From: Paenibacillus turicensis
Lineage (GTDB): Bacteria; Bacillota; Bacilli; Paenibacillales; Paenibacillaceae
Direction: 5' to 3'
DNA length: 64,000 bases
Assembly: GCF_017873435.1 (NCBI RefSeq)
Contig: NZ_JAGGKG010000003.1
Location: 186,001-250,000 of the forward strand
The position numbers and the translations under genes are program-made. This document shows, in pieces, positions 27,982 to 36,452 of the stretch. The number at the start of each line of letters is the position of its first letter. The first letter of the stretch is position 1. Under the pieces are notes generated by a model. That model saw only the letters and a program-made list of their open reading frames with translations. It made no database searches and was not told where the DNA came from.

Positions 27982-28026
27982 TTGACACATTTCATTATAT
28001 CGTAATAATATAATATACAGATATTA
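27982..28026 (+). promoter_or_regulatory. Promoter and operator-like palindrome of the arsR-CoADR operon
   Basis: TTGACA (27982-27987) with TAATAT (28006-28011, 18-bp spacing) forms a sigma-A-like promoter. A perfect inverted repeat TAATAT-ACAG-ATATTA (28011-28026) overlaps the -10 end, the usual place for an ArsR-family repressor site. Autoregulation by the adjacent ArsR protein is inferred. Confidence 0.6.
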
Positions 28027-28083
28027 AGATATAAAGTGAATCAATAGTTAATTAGACAGGAATAAGGTGGAGGAGAGTGTATT

Positions 28084-28377
28084 GTGGATAACAATTTCAA
28101 AGCTTATACCGAAACAGCAGAAATTTTGAAGGCTTTAGCACATCCTGTTCGTCTTTGTATTGTGCGAGGGCTAATAAAAAAAGGAAGCTGTAATGTGAGT
28201 TATATGCAGGAGTGTTTGGATTTACCACAATCGACGGTGTCTCAGCATCTGCAAAAGCTTAGAACGCTTGGCATTTTAGAAGCTGATCGTAATGGTTTAG
28301 AAATTTCATATTCAATTAAGGATGAGCGAGTGAAGGCAGTTATAGATATATTTTTGGCAGAAGTGGAGGAAATGTAA
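28084..28377 (+). CDS. ArsR/SmtB-family repressor, probable sulfur-species sensor
   Basis: 97-aa winged helix-turn-helix dimer-type repressor. LKALAHPVRLCIV and the recognition helix LPQSTVSQHLQKLR are typical. Cysteines are at positions 25, 36 and 44. The CVC metal motif of ArsR proper is absent, so a metal role is less likely. It overlaps the downstream CoA-disulfide reductase fusion by 1 nt, so it probably senses persulfide/polysulfide or thiol stress (inference from context). GTG start at 28084 behind GGTGGAGG. Confidence 0.8.
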   Translation: MDNNFKAYTETAEILKALAHPVRLCIVRGLIKKGSCNVSYMQECLDLPQSTVSQHLQKLRTLGILEADRNGLEISYSIKDERVKAVIDIFLAEVEEM

Positions 28378-30839
28378 TGAAGAAAAAAGTACTTATTGTT
28401 GGTGGTGTGGCAGGTGGAGCATCTGCGGCAGCTAGGCTACGTAGATTAGATGAGAATGCCGAAATCGTCATGTTTGAGCGGGGCCCTTATATCTCATTTG
28501 CAAATTGTGGGTTACCTTATTATGTGGGCGGCTCTATCGCTGAGAGATCAAAGTTAGTCGTGCAAACGCCAGAAGCGATGAACAGTCGCTTTAATATTGA
28601 TATCCGCACAGAAAGTGATGTGGTGTCAATTGATGAAGTGAAGAAAAAGGTGGTTGTGCACAGTAAAGAGCGTGGTCAATATGAGGAAAGCTATGATGCC
28701 CTTATTTTATCTCCAGGGGCTAAACCAATAGTGCCTCCCTTGCCAGGCATTACAAGCTCTAAAATATATAGTCTTCGTAATATTCCAGATGTAGACAAAA
28801 TTAAAGCAAAGGTTACTGAGCAAAATACTTCTTCCGCAGTTGTTATTGGTGGTGGATTTATTGGAATAGAGATGGCTGAAAACTTACGTGAGGCTGGCAT
28901 TGCAGTTACTTTAATCGAAGCTGGACCACAAATACTAGCGCCGTTTGATCAAGAAATGTCCAATATACTTGCTAAAGAGTTAGAGGAGCAGCAAATTCAA
29001 TTGATCTTCTCGGACCGTGTGGAGGGGTTTGAGGAAACAGAGCGGGGGATAACTGTAAAGCTTGGTAGTGGGAAACAGCTACACGCAGACATGGTATTAC
29101 TGGCAATTGGTGTTACGCCTGATACTGGCTTTGTGAAAAATACAAGCATTGAATTAGGGCCTAGAGGTCATATTGTTGTGAATGATCATATGAGAACCAA
29201 TGTACCTGATGTATATGCAGTTGGTGATGCTGTAGAGGTTGTTGATTTTGTAAATGGAAGCAAAACGGCAGTGCCATTAGCTGGACCGGCTAATAAGCAA
29301 GGAAGAATCGCTGCGGATAACATAGGTGGAATTGCTACGACTTATAAGGGAACACAAGGCACATCGATCATTAAAGTTTTTGGCTTAACAGGTGCAGCTA
29401 CGGGTAATAATGAGAAGACATTACAACGTTTAAATATTCCGTACAAGGTTGCTTATGTTCATCCTAATTCTCGTGCTTCTTATTACCCTGGTGCTACGCC
29501 TATGACAATGAAGTTATTGTTTAACTCTGACGGAAAAGTGCTTGGTGCTCAAGCGATTGGTTATGATGGTGTAGATAAACGAATAGACAGTATTGCTACA
29601 GTCATCCGCTTTGGAGGTACAGTTACAGATCTAACTGAACTAGAGCTTGCATATGCACCACCGTATTCTTCTGCAAAAGATCCTGTGAACATGGTGGGGT
29701 ATGTCGCTGAAAATATTGTGACTGGATTAAGTGATGTATTTGTAGTTAATGATCTTGCTAACCGAGACAAACATAACAGCATATTGGTGGATGTTAGATC
29801 ACCAATAGAATATAGCAATGGCTACATTGAGGGAGCAATCAATATTCCTGTTGATGAGCTTCGAGGTAGAGTAGGGGAGCTTGATAAAAACAAGGAAATT
29901 TGGGTGTATTGTCAGGTAGGACTAAGAGGATATACCGCTTCACGTATTTTAGGTCAGCTTGGTTACAAGGTGAAAAATCTGAGTGGCGGCTATAAATCTT
30001 ATGTTATAAATAATTTCAAGCCACAGCAATATAAAGCAAATACACCTAGTACACCAAGCTCATCTAGTAGCTCGACCACACCTAGCACAGAAATAGTTAC
30101 ATTGGATGCTTGTGGACTTAGCTGTCCTGGGCCATTAATGCAGGTCAAGCAGCAGATGGATACGCTAGAGAATGGGCAAATGCTTAAGGTCACTGCATCA
30201 GATCCAGGATTTTATGAGGATATTAAAGCATGGGCTACGATGACTTCTAACAGCTTAGTTGAACGTACAAAACGCTCCGATGGAGTGATTGAAGCGACAT
30301 TAACGAAAGGGAATGATGCCGCTGACTTAGATCCAAGTGGCACAACGAATCAACCTATTATTTCCGATAAAAATGATACAACAATGGTTGTATTTAGTGG
30401 TGAGCTTGATAAGGCGATAGCTTCCTTTATAATTGCAAATGGTGCTGCATCTAGCGGGAAAAAAGTAACTATGTTTTTCACCTTCTGGGGTCTGAATATC
30501 ATTCGTAAGCCTAATAAAATTAAGGTTGAGAAGGGTTTTATGGGGAAAATGTTTGAAAAGGTGATGCCAAGAGGAAGTGGGAAATTACCCTTATCTAATC
30601 TAAATATGATGGGGATGGGACCTAAAATGATTCGTTCCCTTATGAAAAGCAATAATGTCTTGTCACTTGAGCAACTGATTCAAGCAGCTCAGAAGCAAGG
30701 TGTTGAAATGATTGCGTGCCAGATGTCGATGGACTTAATGGGGATCCATCGTGATGAATTGATTGATGGTATTGATGTTGCGGGTGTTGGCTATTATTTA
30801 GGGCAAACAGAAAAAGCTAATCATAATTTGTTTATTTAA
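28377..30839 (+). CDS. CoA-disulfide reductase-rhodanese-TusA-DsrE fusion
   Basis: 820-aa four-module flavoprotein. Residues 1-450: FAD/NAD(P)H disulfide reductase with GGVAGGASAAARLRRL and the catalytic FANCGLPYY (Cys44). About 455-550: rhodanese with active-site CQVGLRG (Cys512). About 575-645: TusA/SirA domain with CGLSCPGPL (Cys579, Cys583). About 665-820: DsrE-like domain (FSGELDKAIASFIIANGAA). A Ser/Thr/Pro linker lies between rhodanese and TusA. It would relay persulfide sulfur and reduce CoA-SSH or CoA disulfide in the cytoplasm. Co-transcribed with the ArsR gene; a terminator follows. Confidence 0.9.
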   Translation: MKKKVLIVGGVAGGASAAARLRRLDENAEIVMFERGPYISFANCGLPYYVGGSIAERSKLVVQTPEAMNSRFNIDIRTESDVVSIDEVKKKVVVHSKERGQYEESYDALILSPGAKPIVPPLPGITSSKIYSLRNIPDVDKIKAKVTEQNTSSAVVIGGGFIGIEMAENLREAGIAVTLIEAGPQILAPFDQEMSNILAKELEEQQIQLIFSDRVEGFEETERGITVKLGSGKQLHADMVLLAIGVTPDTGFVKNTSIELGPRGHIVVNDHMRTNVPDVYAVGDAVEVVDFVNGSKTAVPLAGPANKQGRIAADNIGGIATTYKGTQGTSIIKVFGLTGAATGNNEKTLQRLNIPYKVAYVHPNSRASYYPGATPMTMKLLFNSDGKVLGAQAIGYDGVDKRIDSIATVIRFGGTVTDLTELELAYAPPYSSAKDPVNMVGYVAENIVTGLSDVFVVNDLANRDKHNSILVDVRSPIEYSNGYIEGAINIPVDELRGRVGELDKNKEIWVYCQVGLRGYTASRILGQLGYKVKNLSGGYKSYVINNFKPQQYKANTPSTPSSSSSSTTPSTEIVTLDACGLSCPGPLMQVKQQMDTLENGQMLKVTASDPGFYEDIKAWATMTSNSLVERTKRSDGVIEATLTKGNDAADLDPSGTTNQPIISDKNDTTMVVFSGELDKAIASFIIANGAASSGKKVTMFFTFWGLNIIRKPNKIKVEKGFMGKMFEKVMPRGSGKLPLSNLNMMGMGPKMIRSLMKSNNVLSLEQLIQAAQKQGVEMIACQMSMDLMGIHRDELIDGIDVAGVGYYLGQTEKANHNLFI

Positions 30840-30857
30840 ACATTACATTATATTTAT

Positions 30858-30902
30858 AATCCCTCCAAACTACAAAAGAGTATTTTGGAGGGATTAATTA
30901 TT
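30858..30902. terminator. Bidirectional terminator between convergent genes
   Basis: AATCCCTCCAAA pairs with TTTGGAGGGATT around a 13-nt loop, with A/T-rich tails on both sides. It can serve the CoADR fusion (+) and the lipoprotein gene (-), which converge here. Confidence 0.75.
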
Positions 30903-31500
30903 GTCGAACTGCATCATTTAAATATTTTTGTATTTGACTGGAGGGAAAAGCAGTTAATTTATAATATTCTTTTTTAATTTCATGATTTGCTGTATATGTT
31001 ATTTTTAGATAGACCTCTTTATATATTTTGAGCATATCATTATCAACTTTCTCTTTGTCTAAAATGAAACCTCTACCCAAACTAGTGCCATTATAATTCC
31101 CATCAGTTGTTACTTTAATTGGTGCATCATTAAAAGCATTGCTTTGGAACACATTACTCGTGTTTAACTTATTAAACATAACTGGATTTAACGAAAAACT
31201 TAATATTATATTTTCCATATTTTGTTTGGAGTTTTTGATGAATATCTCATATGAAATTAGTTCTGTACCATCAGCATCCTTATGATAATCAATCGTCGCA
31301 GTTAAATCATATTCTGTAGGAAGCTTAGTGGAAAAATCCAAAAGATTTTTTTTCATACGAGTTTCAATATCATTTTGCTCATTGTTATAGTTTTGTAAAT
31401 TTGTATTTGTTCCTTTTTGAGCATTGTGTACTTGATCATTATTCTGACACCCAAATAATAATAATAAAATTAGACAAGAAAGGATTTTTATTTTCTTCAT
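30898..31500 (-). CDS. Lipoprotein of unknown function
   Basis: 200 aa. The N-terminus MKKIKILSCLILLLLFGC is a clear lipoprotein signal with lipobox LLFGC. The mature part is polar, Asn-rich at first, then a beta-rich domain (ELISYEIFIKNSKQNMENII ... VYLKITYTANHEIKKEYYKL) that I do not recognise. GGAG lies 8 nt upstream of the ATG at 31500. The frame is open further upstream into a decayed-looking ORF. It is lower in GC than most neighbours and on the opposite strand, which would fit recent acquisition. Confidence 0.75.
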   Translation of the reverse strand: MKKIKILSCLILLLLFGCQNNDQVHNAQKGTNTNLQNYNNEQNDIETRMKKNLLDFSTKLPTEYDLTATIDYHKDADGTELISYEIFIKNSKQNMENIILSFSLNPVMFNKLNTSNVFQSNAFNDAPIKVTTDGNYNGTSLGRGFILDKEKVDNDMLKIYKEVYLKITYTANHEIKKEYYKLTAFPSSQIQKYLNDAVRQ

Positions 31501-31776
31501 TGAAACGACTCCTTCTTTAGCTAGACATGCTACCTTTTTAAATACATTAGAATTAGTACTCTCGAAATAAGTCCAAGTTCTAGTTGAAGGAGAATATACT
31601 TGACCTTGTTTAGTTGGGTAAGTATAGGATATCATAGTTCTAGCTGTTGCAATCTCGGTTGTGGATACGCTAGAGATAAGTAAATCTGCCACACTTATGA
31701 CAATGCCACCAAATGTATCTGTTATCGTTCCATACCAACCATAAGTGCTGTGAAGGGTATACTTACTGTTAGTAAT
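31501..31776 (-). pseudogene. Remnant ORF upstream of and in frame with the lipoprotein
   Basis: 92 codons are open from just after a TAA (31777-31779) and run straight into the lipoprotein frame. The peptide contains HSTYGWYGTITDTFGG and SYTYPTKQGQVYSPSTRTW, which reads like real protein, but there is no good start codon with a ribosome site (the first is GTG 31692) and no stop of its own. I take it as the C-terminal relic of a decayed upstream gene. The remaining 31780-31939 is AT-rich with no feature I can support except a TATAAT near 31883. Confidence 0.4.
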
Positions 31777-31939
31777 TTATTTGCAAATCCTCCGTAAAAT
31801 GATAGTAAAAAATAACCCTCGAGGCATGGTAAATGTACTATATATTCCCTTTTATGTAAACCTTATTTTTCCTAATAAATTATAATATACTTTTCAAATA
31901 ACTATTTCTCTCAATTTATCTAGATTAGAAGGAGTAATT

Positions 31940-33763
31940 ATGACAAAAAACATAATCCATATGGACTTAAGTCAGCCCAATCATTTTGTTTTTGATTTTA
32001 TGAATGCTAAGGGTATTGTCGAAAAATTGCTTTTTAAAGATCCCCTTAAAATCATTGCGGTTAAATCACACACTCAGATTAAACAGGCTTTAGATGAAAT
32101 TGAAATCTATACAAAGCAAGGTAAATATGCGGCAGGTTATATTAGCTATGAGGCTGCACCTGCTTTTGACCCCAAAATGAAAGTACATGCACATTCTATG
32201 ATGCCGTTATTGTATTTTGGTATTTTTGATAAGCCTGTGAGACTACTGACTATGACAGAGGAAGAAAAAAGCAATGCCCCAGCTTTGCAATGGCAAAGTA
32301 ATACTTCTCAGCTAGAATACGAAGCAAGCATTAATAAAATAAAGGAAGCCATCGCAAAAGGAGATACGTATCAAGTAAATTATACGTTACGCTTACAAGC
32401 CAACTATGATGGTTTTACAAATGATATTGACGGTTATCATTATTATGAACAACTTAAGCAAGCTCAACAAGCAAATTATAGTGCCTATTTAAATCTTGGC
32501 AGATACAAAATATGTTCCCTTTCACCAGAGCTGTTTTTTGAATTAACTGCGGGAAAAATGATGAAGACGATGCCTATGAAAGGAACGATTGGGCGTGGTT
32601 TAACGCTGGAAGATGATCTTTATAAAAAGGACAAGCTGATGCAATCTACAAAAGATCAGGCAGAAAATGTAATGATTGTGGATTTGCTTCGTAATGATCT
32701 TTCTAAAATATCTAAGCCCAATTCAGTAAAGGTCCCGAGCAAGTTTGCAATTGAGAAATATCCAACCGTATATCAAATGACCTCTACAGTTACTTCTGAA
32801 CTGCAAGAGGGAATAGACCTACAACAAATTTTTGCTGCTCTATTTCCTTGTGGTTCTATTACAGGTGCACCAAAGCTAAAAACAATGGAGATCATTACGG
32901 AACTGGAAAAGGAGCCACGTGAGGTATATTGTGGAACGATTGGATTTATTACACCAGAGGGTGATGCTACCTTTAACGTCGCAATTCGTACTGTGATTTT
33001 AGATGAAGAAAACAAGACAGCGATATATGGTGTAGGTGGTGGCATCACTTGGGGATCAAACACTGGGGATGAATATCAAGAGGCATTTGATAAAGCAGCC
33101 GTTTTGTCCCAACCTGTTATTCGTTATGAGCTTATGGAAACGATACGTGTGGAAGGTGGACAGCGATATAATCTACATGCTGAACGATTTAATAGACATA
33201 TGGAGCGACTAGAAACTTCTGCTCAATATTTTGAGTTTCCTTTCAATAAAAAAGAGATCGTAGAAGCTTTTAGAAATTATATAACGCCATTAGAGGAAAA
33301 TACTAATGAAATATATCGTTTGAATCTCTTTTTAGATGAACAGGGACAATATCGCTTTAAACACCAACCTTTTGTGGATGAAAATCAGTCACAGGTTAAA
33401 CAGGTTGCTCTAGCTAAGCGATCACTGTTTTCTTCTAATCGATTTTTGTATCACAAAACCACTTACAGAGAAGTATATAATGAGCATCGAATGGGGATGG
33501 CAGAGCATGTATTTGACGTATTGTTATGGAATGAACGTGGTGAGCTTACAGAGTTTACAATTGGAAATGTAGTAGTTAAGCAGGAAGGGATATATTGGAC
33601 ACCTCCAGTAACCTCAGGCCTGTTAGCAGGTACTTTTCGTGCTTCACTGCTCCAGCAAGGAATCATTCAAGAAAAGGTGTTATACGTAGAAGATGTACGG
33701 AGTTTTGAAGAAATATGGCTTATTAATAGCTTGAGAGGTTGGGTAAGGGTTTTACTTTGCTGA
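31940..33763 (+). CDS. pabB: PabB-PabC fusion: aminodeoxychorismate synthase I / lyase
   Basis: 607 aa. Residues 1-390 form the chorismate-binding domain, with QVNYTLRL, SLSPELFF and CGSITGAPK (Cys304); they make 4-amino-4-deoxychorismate with a PabA glutaminase. Residues 400-607 resemble PLP fold-type IV 4-amino-4-deoxychorismate lyase: YHKTTYRE carries the probable PLP Lys, then GELTEFTIGNVVV and PPVTSGLLAGTFR. Together they give p-aminobenzoate for folate. No pabA is next to it, so the glutaminase must be elsewhere. AGAAGGAG precedes the ATG. Repeat copy C begins 6 nt after the stop. Confidence 0.9.
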   Translation: MTKNIIHMDLSQPNHFVFDFMNAKGIVEKLLFKDPLKIIAVKSHTQIKQALDEIEIYTKQGKYAAGYISYEAAPAFDPKMKVHAHSMMPLLYFGIFDKPVRLLTMTEEEKSNAPALQWQSNTSQLEYEASINKIKEAIAKGDTYQVNYTLRLQANYDGFTNDIDGYHYYEQLKQAQQANYSAYLNLGRYKICSLSPELFFELTAGKMMKTMPMKGTIGRGLTLEDDLYKKDKLMQSTKDQAENVMIVDLLRNDLSKISKPNSVKVPSKFAIEKYPTVYQMTSTVTSELQEGIDLQQIFAALFPCGSITGAPKLKTMEIITELEKEPREVYCGTIGFITPEGDATFNVAIRTVILDEENKTAIYGVGGGITWGSNTGDEYQEAFDKAAVLSQPVIRYELMETIRVEGGQRYNLHAERFNRHMERLETSAQYFEFPFNKKEIVEAFRNYITPLEENTNEIYRLNLFLDEQGQYRFKHQPFVDENQSQVKQVALAKRSLFSSNRFLYHKTTYREVYNEHRMGMAEHVFDVLLWNERGELTEFTIGNVVVKQEGIYWTPPVTSGLLAGTFRASLLQQGIIQEKVLYVEDVRSFEEIWLINSLRGWVRVLLC

Positions 33764-33769
33764 AATTTC

Positions 33770-34081
33770 GGCTCTATTTAGAAATTAGTACTTGCCAACA
33801 TAGGAGTCTGGTAGCTACGCTCCAGAGCGTTCTTGCGATTGTTGTTAAAATCATGTTCCTTTTAATGGTTTAAAACAAAAATTAGTGGTTGTTAACTTCT
33901 GAGGAAAGCAGCTACGGTGCAGAGGGTGGCTTCGACCCCTGTTACAGCCTGATTTTCTTGAATTAGATTTTTATCGGTTGAAAAACAGTCTGTAAAGGCG
34001 GACGTGTTCACTTCTCCACCATCCCTCTACCCCTTCGCTAGCATGAGTTAGCGGTCAAGAACTAAATTTCAAGATTGAGCC
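33770..34081 (+). repeat. Structured dispersed repeat, copy C
   Basis: 312-bp non-coding element with about 25-bp terminal inverted repeats (GGCTCTATTTAGAAATTAG at 33770; reverse of GGCTCAATCTTGAAATTTAG ending 34081). Outer stem CAGAGGGTGG (33920-33929) pairs with CCATCCCTCT from 34019 with one bulge; inner stem TTACAGCCTG (33942-33951) pairs 9/10 with CAGTCTGTAA (33986-33995). It fills most of the pabB-Imm22 spacer. No clean target duplication; AAATT occurs near both ends. Its core is almost identical to copy B2 in inverse orientation. Confidence 0.75.
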
Positions 34082-34115
34082 TAAATTACACTAATTTAAT
34101 ATAGGAGAGATTACA

Positions 34116-34682
34116 TTGACCAATAAGCATAACAAGATAAACAATCACCAACATCAACAAGACTGCAACCATGACGATGAGCATGGGCAACAACATCATA
34201 GTCACCATGAACATGACGAAGAACACGGACATCATCACCATAGTCATCACGAACATGATCATTCTCATCATGATTGGGAGGAGCCAGGATTTGTTTCCTT
34301 GTGGTTAGCTAACATCAGTACACCTCATATTGACGATACCTTAATTGAGTACTTGCAAATTGAGTATGATCAGGATGGGGAGGTTATTAATCCACCCTTT
34401 TGCGCTGATTTTAAAATAGAGGAATTTGATGAGGATTTTCGAGAAGCTGGAATTTTAGACGAGCCTAGGCATACCCTTGAGACATTGCTAGATGGTTGCT
34501 CATATGCTGAAGAGGTAATCCCTTTATTCAAAAAGGTAATCGATCCGACATTAGATTTGACTCAATTTAATACCGTTATTTTATTGTATAACTATAATTA
34601 CAAAGGGACAATCAAGCAAGTTAATAAAGCGCATATGAACGTTGTATTTATTGGATCTGTACAGATGAAAGACGAACAATAA
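34116..34682 (+). CDS. His-rich leader plus Imm22-like domain protein
   Basis: 188 aa. Residues 1-55 are almost entirely His, Asp, Glu, Asn and Gln, with runs such as HHHHSHHEHDHSHH, a likely metal-binding segment. Residues 56-188 (PGFVSLWLANIS, EYDQDGEVINPPF, FDEDFREAGIL, VILLYNYNYKG) resemble immunity protein 22, which neutralises contact-dependent or polymorphic toxins. No toxin gene is adjacent. The start is TTG 34116, 6 nt after AGGAGAG. The family call is from memory of motifs, so moderate confidence. Confidence 0.6.
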   Translation: MTNKHNKINNHQHQQDCNHDDEHGQQHHSHHEHDEEHGHHHHSHHEHDHSHHDWEEPGFVSLWLANISTPHIDDTLIEYLQIEYDQDGEVINPPFCADFKIEEFDEDFREAGILDEPRHTLETLLDGCSYAEEVIPLFKKVIDPTLDLTQFNTVILLYNYNYKGTIKQVNKAHMNVVFIGSVQMKDEQ

Positions 34683-34703
34683 ATTAGTTTTTTATATTAA
34701 ACG

Positions 34704-34733
34704 TTGACAAATACGATTATTCTACACTATAAT
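34704..34733 (+). promoter_or_regulatory. Consensus sigma-A promoter
   Basis: Both hexamers are perfect: TTGACA (34704-34709) and TATAAT (34728-34733), 18 bp apart. It drives the small gene at 34787. Confidence 0.85.
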
Positions 34734-34786
34734 TTAACTTATCGTTCGGGTTTTAGTTGAAAATAAATGCTTTAAGAGGTGGTTTT

Positions 34787-35134
34787 GTGACCTTATCAGA
34801 CTCAAATGCAGATAAAAAGCAAATCTGTAGTATTTACAATGAGATCTCTAAGGAATTGTTTGGTTTTGGTACAACCCTTCTCAAAGCAGGTATCGATCTT
34901 GATCAACGCATAATTACAATTTATGCGAAGCATCGCAGATCACCTCGTTCTACTGTTTTGGAGGGTGAGGCTCCAATATTAAAGCATGAAGTTGACTTTC
35001 ATATGTCAGCCATCTATAAGAAGAGGTTGCGTGAACGGTTTGAAGCTGAAATGGAGTTAAATATTGAGGCAGTATTACGTGATTATGATCCCGCCACCCA
35101 ATGGGCGATTACGAATGTCATTTTAAACGTATAA
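34787..35134 (+). CDS. Small protein, MpsC/DUF2294-like
   Basis: 115 aa, soluble, no signal. Segments IYNEISKELFGFG, HMSAIYKKRLRERFEAEM and AVLRDYDPATQWAITNVI resemble DUF2294/MpsC proteins of Bacillales, whose role is unclear. GTG 34787 follows AGAGGTGG; an earlier in-frame TTG (34757) has no ribosome site. It is read from its own consensus promoter, which suggests constitutive expression. The family assignment is tentative. Confidence 0.5.
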   Translation: MTLSDSNADKKQICSIYNEISKELFGFGTTLLKAGIDLDQRIITIYAKHRRSPRSTVLEGEAPILKHEVDFHMSAIYKKRLRERFEAEMELNIEAVLRDYDPATQWAITNVILNV

Positions 35135-35149
35135 TTTAATATTAACAAG

Positions 35150-35278
35150 CGTCCACATTCGGATCTATCTGAGCGAGGAACTTGTACCAATAGAAACATA
35201 GATGCTCTTGACATTGTTTACAATGAAAAGTGTTCTTGTTAGGAATTATTCTACCAAGGGCCTTTTCTTTTTTTTTGG
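35150..35278 (+). other. Structured leader with terminator upstream of the Pot-type operon
   Basis: The 226-bp spacer contains ATCTAT/ATAGAT pairing (within about 35163-35206). A hairpin follows in which AAAAG...CTTGTTAG pairs with CTACCAAG...CTTTT (about 35227-35268), then TCTTTTTTTTT. This may simply terminate the upstream gene. The structure before it could also be an aptamer, but it does not match the purine, guanidine or other riboswitch consensus sequences I know. A TATAAT at 35294-35299 lies after the terminator. Confidence 0.4.
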
Positions 35279-35360
35279 ATTGTAAGCTAGTCGTATAATC
35301 GTGGAGTTACAGATTAACAATATAAATTACAATTTACTATCTAGAAATGGGGAGATGTAA

Positions 35361-36452
35361 GTGTTGAAGAAGAAATGGTTAATTGGGTTACTAACTGTAG
35401 TTGTAGCAGGGTTAACATTAACTGGCTGTGGAGCTAGCAATACAGGAAAAGAAGGATCTAATTCTGGTGCAACAGGGAATAAAACCTCAGGAGCGCCAAC
35501 AGAGCTTGTCATCTCCACTTGGGGTTTTTCAGAGGATTTCTTTAAGGAAAATGTGTATGCACCTTTTGAAAAAGAACATAATGTCAAAATTGTACTTGAA
35601 ATCGGGAATAATGCAGAGCGCCTAAACAAAATTCGTCAGGGTAGTTCAAATGTGGATCTTATTTATTTATCTGACTATTATGCGCAACAAGGAATTGAAG
35701 CAGGGCTGTTTGAAAAAATAGATCGCAGTCAAATTCCTAACTTGTCACAAATATATGATCTTGCTAAAGCACCACTTGGTGAGGACTATGGTCCAGCTTA
35801 TACAATCGGTCGCCTTGGGATTGCATATAATGCTGCCGATACCAAAGTAGAGATTAAGAAATGGGCAGATTTATGGAATCCAGCACTTTCTAAAAAAATT
35901 ACGTTGCCTAATATTACTTCAACCACAGGCCCAATGCTACTGGATGCAGCATCTACTGTAGCAGGAAATCAAAGCTTTAGTGAAGATGATGCGTTCGCAA
36001 AATTAAAAGAGTTGAACAGCGGTGTAGTGAAATATTATAGCAAGACGTCTGAGTTCGTAAATATGTTTGCACAAGGTGAAATTGTAGCAGGTCCAATTAT
36101 GGAAATGTATGTCGGAGAGCTTAAGAAAAGCGTGCCTGATACAACGTTTGTATCACCGGAAGAAGGCGCTTATGCCATTATGAATACAGTGAACATTGTG
36201 AAAGGCAGTAAAAACAAACAATTAGCAGAGGAATTTATTAACTGGCATTTGAGTAAGGAAGTACAAGAGAAATCTGCAATTGCTAAAGTGGATTCCCCTG
36301 TCAACACGACCCTTGAATTAAGTGACGAGCAAGCAAGTGGGATCACATATGGTGCAGATGTTGTCAACAATTTGCGTAAATTAGATATGAAGTTTGTAAA
36401 TGAAAACCTTGATAAATGGATTGATCGGTTTAATCGTGAAATTACTGAATAA
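35361..36452 (+). CDS. PotD-like solute-binding lipoprotein
   Basis: 363-aa extracytoplasmic binding protein anchored by a lipobox (TLTGCGAS). A Gly/Ser/Thr linker is followed by a two-lobe domain of the spermidine/putrescine-binding type (STWGFSEDFF, DLIYLSDYYAQQGIEAGLF, GRLGIAYN, NTVNIVKGSKNKQLAEEFINW). The downstream permeases and ATPase are of the same importer class. The neighbouring nucleoside hydrolase and adenine deaminase suggest that the ligand may be a nucleoside or base rather than a polyamine (inference). GTG start behind GGGGAG. Repeat copy D starts at its stop codon. Confidence 0.85.
   Translation: MLKKKWLIGLLTVVVAGLTLTGCGASNTGKEGSNSGATGNKTSGAPTELVISTWGFSEDFFKENVYAPFEKEHNVKIVLEIGNNAERLNKIRQGSSNVDLIYLSDYYAQQGIEAGLFEKIDRSQIPNLSQIYDLAKAPLGEDYGPAYTIGRLGIAYNAADTKVEIKKWADLWNPALSKKITLPNITSTTGPMLLDAASTVAGNQSFSEDDAFAKLKELNSGVVKYYSKTSEFVNMFAQGEIVAGPIMEMYVGELKKSVPDTTFVSPEEGAYAIMNTVNIVKGSKNKQLAEEFINWHLSKEVQEKSAIAKVDSPVNTTLELSDEQASGITYGADVVNNLRKLDMKFVNENLDKWIDRFNREITE

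Noticed and set aside
34086-34271. 61-codon minus-strand ORF rich in Met/Val
   Set aside because: It is the antisense reading of the His-rich CAT/CAC codons in the Imm22-like gene, with no ribosome site.
35135-35360. Purine or guanidine riboswitch upstream of the Pot-type operon
   Set aside because: The conserved core sequences of these classes are not present; kept only as an unassigned structured leader.
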